NCBI GenBank assembly: GCA_902769535.1
Contig: CACXPH010000005.1
Span: 1 to 64,000 of the forward strand
From: an uncultured Bacteroidales bacterium
Lineage (GTDB): Bacteria; Bacteroidota; Bacteroidia; Bacteroidales; Paludibacteraceae
Direction: 5' to 3'
Length of the DNA: 64,000 nt
In this document: piece by piece, positions 58,141-64,000 of the stretch
Layout: each line of letters starts with the position of its first letter
Position numbering within the stretch: the first letter of the stretch is position 1
Notes under the pieces: model-generated
Seen by the model: the letters and a program-made list of their open reading frames with translations, nothing else
Told to the model about the DNA's origin: nothing
Database searches by the model: none
Translations under genes and position numbers: made by a program

Positions 58141-60324
58141 ATGAATATAACACATGAAGATTTAATTAATGCGCTGCAGACCTATTTCGGTTTCGACACG
58201 TTCAAGGGTAATCAAGAGGCGATCATCCGCAATGTAATTGACGGAAAGGACACGTTTGTGTTGATGCCGACCGGTGGTGGTAAGAGTCTTTGTTATCAGT
58301 TGCCGTCATTGGTGATGGAGGGTGTAGCGATTGTTATCTCGCCGTTGATCGCGTTGATGAAGAACCAGGTAGATGCCATGCGTAACTACTCGGAAGAGGA
58401 AGGTGTGGCGCATTTCATCAACTCGAGTCTGAGCAGAGGTGAGATTAATGCCGTGAAAGAGGATGTGCTGGCGGGTAAGACGAAGCTGCTGTATCTGGCG
58501 CCGGAGAGTCTGCAGAAGAACGAAAACGTGGACTTCCTGCGCGGTGTGAAGATCAGTTTCTATGCGGTTGATGAAGCACATTGTATCTCGGAGTGGGGTC
58601 ACGATTTCCGTCCGGAGTACAGTCAGATACGGAGTATGGTGCAGCGAGTTGGCGTGGCGCCTATTATCGCGTTGACAGCGACGGCTACGCCGAAGGTGCA
58701 GAAAGATATCCAGAAGAATCTTGGCATGCCGGATGCAACGGTGTTCAAGAGCAGTTTTAACCGACCGAACCTGTATTACGAAGTACGTCCGAAGACGGCA
58801 GATGTCGATAAGGACCTTGTGCGTTATATCCGCAGCATGGAAGGCAAGAGCGGTATTATTTATTGTCTCGCGCGCAAGGAAGTGGAGGATCTGGCGGAGG
58901 TGCTGAAGGTGAACGGAATTAGTGCGCGCCCGTACCACGCGGGAATGGATGCGGCGACGCGTACAGCCAACCAAGATGCCTTCCTAATGGAAGAGTGTCA
59001 GGTAATCGTAGCGACCATCGCTTTCGGAATGGGTATCGACAAGCCGGACGTGCGGTTCGTCATCCATTACGATATACCGAAGAGTCTGGAGGGTTATTAC
59101 CAGGAGACAGGCCGTGCCGGTCGTGACGGTGGCGAAGGACAGTGTATCTGTTATTACGCGCAGGAAGATATAGAACGACTTCGTCGTTTCCAACAAGGCA
59201 AGACGCCGAAAGAGATCGGTATCGGTAACCAGTTGCTGTTCGAGACGCAGAGTTACGCAGAGAGTACGATTTGTAGGCGAAAACTGCTGCTGCATTACTT
59301 TGGCGAGGAGTACACGGAGGACAAATGCGGTAACTGCGATAACTGCCGCAAGACCTACAAGCAGGTGGATGCGAGCGAGTTGCTGCAGTTGATATTGGAG
59401 ACCATCCAGCAAGTCAAAGAGAAACACAAAGCAGAACACATCGTCGATATCTTACACGGTAATACAACGGCTGAGGTGATGAGTTATCACCACGAGGACT
59501 TGGAGAATTTCGGTGCAGCGAGCGATGAAGAAGAAAGTACGCTACACGCGATCATTCGCCAAGCGCTGGTGGCAGGTATGATCAAGAAAGATGTAGACAC
59601 GTACGGTGACTTGAAATTAACCAAGGACGGTCTGAAATTCCTGCGCAAACCGGGTAAGTTCGAAGTTCCGATCGAGGTTCAGGACGACGATGAGATGGAT
59701 ATGGACGGTGCTGCCGTGACGTGTTCTGCGGCGGATGAGGTGCTGTTCTCGATATTAAAGGATATCCGTCGTAAGGTTGCCAAGAAGAACGACGTGCCGC
59801 CGTTTGTGATCTTCCAAGACCCGAGTCTGGAGGCGATGGCGACTACCTACCCGATCACCATGGAGGAGTTGTTGACGATTCCGGGTGTAGGTGTAGCGAA
59901 GGCCAAACGGTACGGCGACGAGTTCCTACATATAATTAAGGAGTACGTCGATGAGAACGAGATCATCCGGCCGGAGGATCTGCGGATCAGGACGGTAGCC
60001 AAGAAATCGACACGCAAGAAACAGATCATCCAGGCGATTGACCGGCGTGTGGATCTGGACGACCTGGCCGAGAGTAACGGTATGAGTATGGAGGAGATGA
60101 TGGATGAGTTGGAGGCGATCGTGTTCAGCGGAACGAAGATCAACATCAATTATTTCATTCAGGAGGTGGTGGATCCGGACGAGGAAGAGGAGATCTACGA
60201 CTACTTCAAGAACGCTGAGGACGATAATATACGCAAGGCCATGGATGAGCTCGGCGAGGATTACTACGATGAGATGCATGTACGACTCGTGCGGTTGAAG
60301 TTCCACTGCGATTTGGGTAACTAA
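58141..60324 (+). CDS. recQ: ATP-dependent DNA helicase RecQ
   Basis: The 727-residue protein has SF2 helicase motifs: FVLMPTGGGKSLCYQLP (Walker A), VDEAHCISEWGHDFRPEY (Walker B and aromatic loop), TATATP, and QETGRAGRDGG. The Zn-binding RQC part follows (CGNCDNC), then an HRDC domain (about 530-615) and a C-terminal helical/acidic extension typical of Bacteroidetes RecQ. It unwinds 3'-to-5' and acts in recombination repair. It ends one base before rimO starts. Confidence 0.95.
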   Translation: MNITHEDLINALQTYFGFDTFKGNQEAIIRNVIDGKDTFVLMPTGGGKSLCYQLPSLVMEGVAIVISPLIALMKNQVDAMRNYSEEEGVAHFINSSLSRGEINAVKEDVLAGKTKLLYLAPESLQKNENVDFLRGVKISFYAVDEAHCISEWGHDFRPEYSQIRSMVQRVGVAPIIALTATATPKVQKDIQKNLGMPDATVFKSSFNRPNLYYEVRPKTADVDKDLVRYIRSMEGKSGIIYCLARKEVEDLAEVLKVNGISARPYHAGMDAATRTANQDAFLMEECQVIVATIAFGMGIDKPDVRFVIHYDIPKSLEGYYQETGRAGRDGGEGQCICYYAQEDIERLRRFQQGKTPKEIGIGNQLLFETQSYAESTICRRKLLLHYFGEEYTEDKCGNCDNCRKTYKQVDASELLQLILETIQQVKEKHKAEHIVDILHGNTTAEVMSYHHEDLENFGAASDEEESTLHAIIRQALVAGMIKKDVDTYGDLKLTKDGLKFLRKPGKFEVPIEVQDDDEMDMDGAAVTCSAADEVLFSILKDIRRKVAKKNDVPPFVIFQDPSLEAMATTYPITMEELLTIPGVGVAKAKRYGDEFLHIIKEYVDENEIIRPEDLRIRTVAKKSTRKKQIIQAIDRRVDLDDLAESNGMSMEEMMDELEAIVFSGTKININYFIQEVVDPDEEEEIYDYFKNAEDDNIRKAMDELGEDYYDEMHVRLVRLKFHCDLGN

Positions 60325-60325
60325 C

Positions 60326-61732
60326 GTGAAAAAAGGAGAGATAGATTTTATAACGCTCGGGTGTTCGAAGAATTTGGTGGATGCAGAGCGTGTGATGCGG
60401 CAGTTAGAGGCGGCAGGATGGCGCTGTGTGCACGATGCGGAAGAGCCGAAGGGGGAAGTGTGCGTGATTAACACCTGCGGGTTTATCGGGGATGCGAAGG
60501 AAGAGAGTATTAATATGATCCTGCAGATGGCGGAGCGGAAGAAAAAGGGGAAGTTGAAGAAGCTGATTGTGATGGGGTGCTTGAGCGAACGGTATAGGGC
60601 GGAGTTAGAGGCGGAGTTGCCGGAGGTGGATGCGTATTATGGGAAGTTCGATTTTATGAACATGGTAAGCGCTCTATCCTCATCAAAAACGTTCTGCCCC
60701 GAACTCCGGCTCCGCGTCCCCAACACGCTCCGCACGGTTTTGAGTGAGGACAAGCGCTTATTGGAGGGTTGCAGTATATATGAGCGGCATCTGACGACTC
60801 CCAAACACTACGCATATTTGAAGATCAGTGAGGGGTGTAACCGAATGTGCTCGTACTGCGCGATACCGCTGATCACGGGACGGCATACCAGCCGGCCGAA
60901 GGAGGAGATATTAGAGGAAGTACGGTGGTTGGTGAGTCAAGGCGTGAAGGAGTTGAATGTGATTGCGCAGGACTTGAGTAGTTACGGGTTGGATCTTTAT
61001 AAAGGTGAAAGGCTAAAGGTGAAAGGAGAAGGGAAACATCTTTTACCGGAGTTGGTGGATGAGATGGCGCAGATAGAGGGGGTTGAATGGATAAGACTGC
61101 ATTACGCGTACCCGACGGATTTTCCGGAAGCGTTGTTGGACGTAATGGCGAAGCATAAGAATGTGTGCAAATACCTGGATATCGCGTTGCAGCATTGTAC
61201 GGATCATATGTTGGGGTTGATGCGGAGGCACATCACGCGGGAGGAGCAGGATAAGTTGATACGGAAGATCCGAGAGAAAGTGCCGGGTATTTGTATAAGG
61301 ACAACGTTGTTAGTGGGACACCCGGGAGAGACGGAGGAGGATTTTGAAGAGCTGAAGGCGTGGGTGAAGGAGATGCGGTTCGAGCGGATGGGTTGTTTTG
61401 CGTACTCGGACGAGGAAGGCACGTACGCCAACAAGCACTATAAGGACGATGTACCGCAGGAGGTGAAGGACGCGCGCGTGGCAGAGTTGATGGCTATTCA
61501 GCAGGAGATAAGCGGGGAGTTGATGGGTAAGTTTGTGGGTAAGACCGAACGCGTAATTATTGACCGGATTGAGGGAGATTATGCGATTGGAAGAACGCAG
61601 TTTGACAGTCCGGAGGTGGATTGCGAAGTGCTGATAACGGTGAGCGGTGAGCGTTTACCGGTTATCGGGGATTTTTACGACGTAAAAATAACGAAGGCAG
61701 AAGAATTTGATTTATACGGAGAAATAATATAA
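60326..61732 (+). CDS. rimO: Ribosomal protein S12 methylthiotransferase RimO (with repeat-derived insertions)
   Basis: The 468-residue protein starts at GTG. The N-terminal MTTase domain shows TLGCSKNLVDAE and INTCGFI with its cluster Cys. The radical-SAM motif is CNRMCSYCAIP, later VGHPGETEEDFEEL, and a C-terminal TRAM domain. It methylthiolates Asp of ribosomal protein S12. Two segments are extra compared with the Bacteroides form as I remember it: SSKTFCPELRLRVPNTLRTV-type peptide (about 115-143), from a palindromic element, and KGERLKVKGEGK (about 226-237), from the AGGTGAAAGG repeat. Confidence 0.93.
   Translation: MKKGEIDFITLGCSKNLVDAERVMRQLEAAGWRCVHDAEEPKGEVCVINTCGFIGDAKEESINMILQMAERKKKGKLKKLIVMGCLSERYRAELEAELPEVDAYYGKFDFMNMVSALSSSKTFCPELRLRVPNTLRTVLSEDKRLLEGCSIYERHLTTPKHYAYLKISEGCNRMCSYCAIPLITGRHTSRPKEEILEEVRWLVSQGVKELNVIAQDLSSYGLDLYKGERLKVKGEGKHLLPELVDEMAQIEGVEWIRLHYAYPTDFPEALLDVMAKHKNVCKYLDIALQHCTDHMLGLMRRHITREEQDKLIRKIREKVPGICIRTTLLVGHPGETEEDFEELKAWVKEMRFERMGCFAYSDEEGTYANKHYKDDVPQEVKDARVAELMAIQQEISGELMGKFVGKTERVIIDRIEGDYAIGRTQFDSPEVDCEVLITVSGERLPVIGDFYDVKITKAEEFDLYGEII
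60666..60760 (+). repeat. Palindromic element of about 95 bases inside rimO
   Basis: The left arm (60666-60690, beginning TAAGCGCT and ending CAAAAAC) and right arm (60737-60760, GTTTTGAG to AGCGCTTA) are imperfect inverted repeats of about 24 bases around a C/G-rich centre. It keeps the frame and lies in the linker between the MTTase and radical-SAM parts. Confidence 0.8.
61001..61033 (+). repeat. Coding repeat KGERLKVKGE in RimO
   Basis: AAAGGTGAAAGGCTAAAGG and following words are read KGERLKVKGEG, the same phase as in GldG and IspD. Confidence 0.87.
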
Positions 61733-61741
61733 CAATATACC

Positions 61742-62020
61742 ATGCTAACGAAAGAATTTATCGGCTTGATCTCGAGTGAATCGGGATTGAGTAAGAAAGA
61801 AACGGAGCAGATGCTAAGCGCGATGAATGCCGTCATTCGTGAGAATCTGATGGCAGGCAAGGCAATACAGTTGCAGGGCTTAGGTGTGCTGGAGATCAAG
61901 GAGCGCAAGGAGCGTGTGATCGTTCATCCGCGTACGGGTGAGCGGACTGTTGCGCCGAGTAAAAACCAACTGGTATTCAGACCGGTGGCTAACGTGAAAG
62001 ATGAACTCAAAAATCTATGA
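61742..62020 (+). CDS. HU-family DNA-binding protein
   Basis: The 92-residue protein has the full HU/IHF fold: N-terminal helices (FIGLISSESGLSKKETEQML), the beta region IQLQGLGVLEIKERKERVIV, then the DNA-embracing arm HPRTGERTVAPSKNQLVFRP with the conserved Pro-type tip region. It dimerises and bends DNA. The next gene encodes a second HU domain fused to membrane and LysM parts and overlaps its end by four bases, so the two could form a mixed dimer. Confidence 0.92.
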   Translation: MLTKEFIGLISSESGLSKKETEQMLSAMNAVIRENLMAGKAIQLQGLGVLEIKERKERVIVHPRTGERTVAPSKNQLVFRPVANVKDELKNL

Positions 62021-63144
62021 TTATGGCAGATAAATTGAGTTGGACGGAATTGCGTAAGGCTATCGCCACGCGCGCAGGTGTGAGCGAGAAGAAGGCCGGT
62101 GTCTTTTTAGGTGCGATACAGGCACAGTTGGTAGAGGCGCTGAAGACGGAAAAACAAGTGAAGATCAACGGTTTGGGTACTTTCCGCGTGCAGGCTGTTG
62201 CGCCACGTAAGAGCGTGAATGTAACGACGGGAGAAGATATCCTGATCGAGGGCTATAACAAGTTGGCTTTCACACCGGAAGCAGGCGTGAAGGAGTTGGT
62301 GGAGATGGGAGCCTCACCCCTCCCCTCCCCTGAAGGGAAGGGTGATTTGATTGACCCGATACAGAAGTTAGGTGCGCAGGCCGAGGAGATCGTAGATATC
62401 TTAGGCGAACTCGGACAAAGTCCGAGAGCGTCTACAGAGCCGGAACCAGAGCCAGTTGTAGTTCCCGAACCGGAACCTGTGGTAGTTCCCGAACCAGAGC
62501 CGGAACCAGTTAAAGAACCCGAGCCGGAACCGGAGTATGAGCCGATTATCGTGCATGAGCCAGAAAAGAAAAAGAAGAAGAGTCATTTCTGGCGCGACAC
62601 GTTGATCTGCATGTTGGTTCTGATAGCCATGCTTGCAGCCGGATATTTCTTCCTTCGTCAGGAGTTGAGTGACATTATTCGTTCGTTCATCAAGCCGACT
62701 CAGACCGAGCAGGTGGCAGAACAACCGAAGGTAGTGGCACAGGAGGCCGAAGAGCCTGTTGTTGATGAGACCGATGCGGAAAAGGAGTTGATTCCGGAAG
62801 GCGAGTTGTCGCAAGACGAGATCCTCGCGGAGTTCTTAGCGGCTTCGGAAGAAGAGGCTAAAGAGGTGCGGGAAGAAGAGAAAGAAGAGGAACAAGGAGG
62901 GTTACTTGCCACCGAGGCTATTCGTGAAGGAAGTCGTCTGACTTGGATCTCGAAGCGTTATTACGGTTCGAAAGTCTATTGGCCGTACATCTACAACGCA
63001 AACCGCGACGTGATCAGTAACCCGAGTCATATTGACGTAGGAACACCGATTCGCATTCCTAAGCTGACTCAGGCACAGTTAGACACCACCACAACGGCCT
63101 TTAAGCAGTTGCGAGAAGAAGCAGAGGCGGCTTGCAAGAAGTGA
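62017..63144 (+). CDS. HU domain fused to membrane helix and LysM-like domain
   Basis: The 375-residue protein has an N-terminal HU-type domain (3-95), a repeat-derived peptide ASPLPSPEGKGD (99-110), and a Pro-Glu linker (about 141-185). A basic stretch (184-188) and a single membrane helix (about 195-213) follow, then an acidic linker, and a C-terminal LysM-like domain (about 299-350, AIREGSRLTWISKRYYGSKV). By the positive-inside rule the HU part is cytoplasmic and the LysM part periplasmic. This suggests a bridge from chromosome to peptidoglycan. Similar HU-LysM proteins occur in Bacteroidales databases as hypothetical proteins; I know of no functional study. Confidence 0.88.
   Translation: MIMADKLSWTELRKAIATRAGVSEKKAGVFLGAIQAQLVEALKTEKQVKINGLGTFRVQAVAPRKSVNVTTGEDILIEGYNKLAFTPEAGVKELVEMGASPLPSPEGKGDLIDPIQKLGAQAEEIVDILGELGQSPRASTEPEPEPVVVPEPEPVVVPEPEPEPVKEPEPEPEYEPIIVHEPEKKKKKSHFWRDTLICMLVLIAMLAAGYFFLRQELSDIIRSFIKPTQTEQVAEQPKVVAQEAEEPVVDETDAEKELIPEGELSQDEILAEFLAASEEEAKEVREEEKEEEQGGLLATEAIREGSRLTWISKRYYGSKVYWPYIYNANRDVISNPSHIDVGTPIRIPKLTQAQLDTTTTAFKQLREEAEAACKK
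62311..62345 (+). repeat. Coding palindromic repeat PSPEGKGD in the HU-LysM gene
   Basis: Contains the same 20 bases CCCTCCCCTGAAGGGAAGGG with one shift in its C-rich lead, read in the same phase as in GldG. Confidence 0.88.
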
Positions 63145-64000
63145 TCCACATAGAAGGTGCCAACACCCATAACCTGAAGCATATTTCGGTTAATATACCG
63201 CGTAATAAGTTGGTGGTGATCACGGGTGTGAGTGGCAGCGGCAAGAGTTCGCTGGCTTTCGACACGTTGTATGCCGAAGGTCAGCGTCGTTATGTAGAGA
63301 GCCTCAGCGCCTATGCGCGACAGTTCATGGGTCGCATGCAAAAACCGGATGTAGAGAAGATCGAGGGCATCCCGCCTTCAATCGCTATCCAGCAGAAAGT
63401 GACGAGTCGTAACCCTCGTTCGACGGTAGGTACCGTGACGGAGATATACGATTATCTGAAGCTTCTTTTCGCGCGCGTGGGCCACACGTACTCACCTATA
63501 AGCGGAGAAGAGGTACGCAGGAACACGATCCGTGACGTCGTGCAGTTCATGGAAAGTCAGCCGATGGATACTCGGCTATACCTGCTGAGTCCGATTGTGT
63601 TGTCCGAAGACCGGACGCTCAAGGAGCAGATCGCTCTGTGGCAGAGTCAGGGATTCAGTCGTCTGCTTATTGACGGCGACACGGTGCGCATAGACGATCA
63701 TGTATGGCAGAAAGCGGAAGGACACGAGGCGTATCTGTTAGTGGACCGTGTGGTAGTCGATCATGAACCGGCGACGAGTAACCGCTTTGCGGACAGTGTG
63801 CAGACGGCGTTCTTTGAAGGTAAAGGTGAATGCCGCGTGTGGGTGGACAAGCAAGAGAAAGTGTTCTCCGAGCGCTTTGAGGCAGACGGTATACAGTTCA
63901 TTGAACCGAGTGAGCACCTGTTTGATTTCAACAGTCCTGTAGGAGCCTGTCCGGAGTGTAAGGGAGTCGGTTCGGTGATGGGTATCGATCCGGATCTGGT
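63141..64000 (+). CDS. uvrA: Excinuclease ABC subunit A (UvrA), N-terminal part
   Basis: The frame opens at GTG 63141 in a GTGA overlap with the previous stop and runs off the window after 286 codons. It begins VIHIEGANTHNLKHISVNIP with Walker A GVSGSGKSSLAFDTLYAEG, then RRYVESLSAYARQFMGRMQK and IAIQQKVTSRNPRSTVGTVT, and reaches the first Zn-finger (CPECKGVG). UvrA is the damage-sensing ATPase of nucleotide-excision repair. Its coupling to the HU genes may reflect only operon structure. Confidence 0.96.
   Translation, partial: MIHIEGANTHNLKHISVNIPRNKLVVITGVSGSGKSSLAFDTLYAEGQRRYVESLSAYARQFMGRMQKPDVEKIEGIPPSIAIQQKVTSRNPRSTVGTVTEIYDYLKLLFARVGHTYSPISGEEVRRNTIRDVVQFMESQPMDTRLYLLSPIVLSEDRTLKEQIALWQSQGFSRLLIDGDTVRIDDHVWQKAEGHEAYLLVDRVVVDHEPATSNRFADSVQTAFFEGKGECRVWVDKQEKVFSERFEADGIQFIEPSEHLFDFNSPVGACPECKGVGSVMGIDPDL

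Overview
The window looks like a chromosomal segment of an uncultured Bacteroidales bacterium. The reasons are a SusC/SusD/SusE locus, glycine-lipid acyltransferases (GlsA/GlsB), a GldG-like protein, a PorT-like barrel, BACON domains, several DUFs I know mainly from this phylum (DUF4494, DUF4105, DUF4861, DUF5683), and many promoters of the Bacteroidetes type (TTG or TTTG, 19-20 bases, TAnnTTTG). UGA is used as an ordinary stop codon. Genus cannot be fixed from this sequence. I saw no rRNA, tRNA, CRISPR array, complete insertion sequence or prophage.

Layout. 1-1481 is a worn, gene-poor stretch: the tail of one gene, a possible structured RNA, a small secreted-protein gene broken by two in-frame stops, three minus-strand terminators, dense short repeats, and the scar of a CHAT-domain gene. 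1482-9784 is an envelope block (BACON protein, DHH phosphoesterase, parvulin foldase, GldG, LysM/binding protein, PorT-like). 9791-12391 is uronate catabolism (KduI, KduD, DUF4861 lipoprotein). 12388-19679 holds a GT9 enzyme, ParA, ParB, DUF5683, MltD, a MerR regulator and YfhO. 19676-24895 (minus) is an AT-rich island: glycosyltransferase, truncated and intact LicD proteins, a fused asparagine-synthase/cytidylyltransferase, and an amidohydrolase. 25064-28380 (minus) has RhuM, KdsC, KdsD and IspD. 28526-32486 makes GDP-D-glycero-alpha-D-manno-heptose (GmhA, HddA, fused HddC-GmhB) beside a glycosyltransferase. 32476-49852 is housekeeping: ThiL, NusB, YajC, YbbR-like, DegT aminotransferase, RpoN, PAP2-like, DUF4105, phosphatase, DUF4494, GlsA, GlsB, fused YggS-HAD, N-domain-less ClpB, FecCD permease, PanB and an unknown membrane protein. 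50010-57716 (minus) is a maltodextrin/starch-type uptake locus. 58141-64000 has RecQ, RimO, HU, an HU-membrane-LysM fusion and the start of UvrA.

The most unusual signal is spread over the whole window. Short degenerate repeats that fill intergenic gaps also occur inside conserved genes, in frame, and the same repeat is read in the same phase in different genes: KGERLKVK-like peptides in GldG, IspD and RimO, PSPEGKGD in GldG and the HU-LysM protein, VTGDGL twice in the DHH phosphoesterase, and a roughly 95-base palindromic insert in RimO. This resembles the in-frame palindromic elements of Rickettsia. Other points worth following are the LicD/asparagine-synthase/cytidylyltransferase island, the protein joining an HU domain to a periplasmic LysM domain, and the possible pseudoknotted RNA at 79-203.
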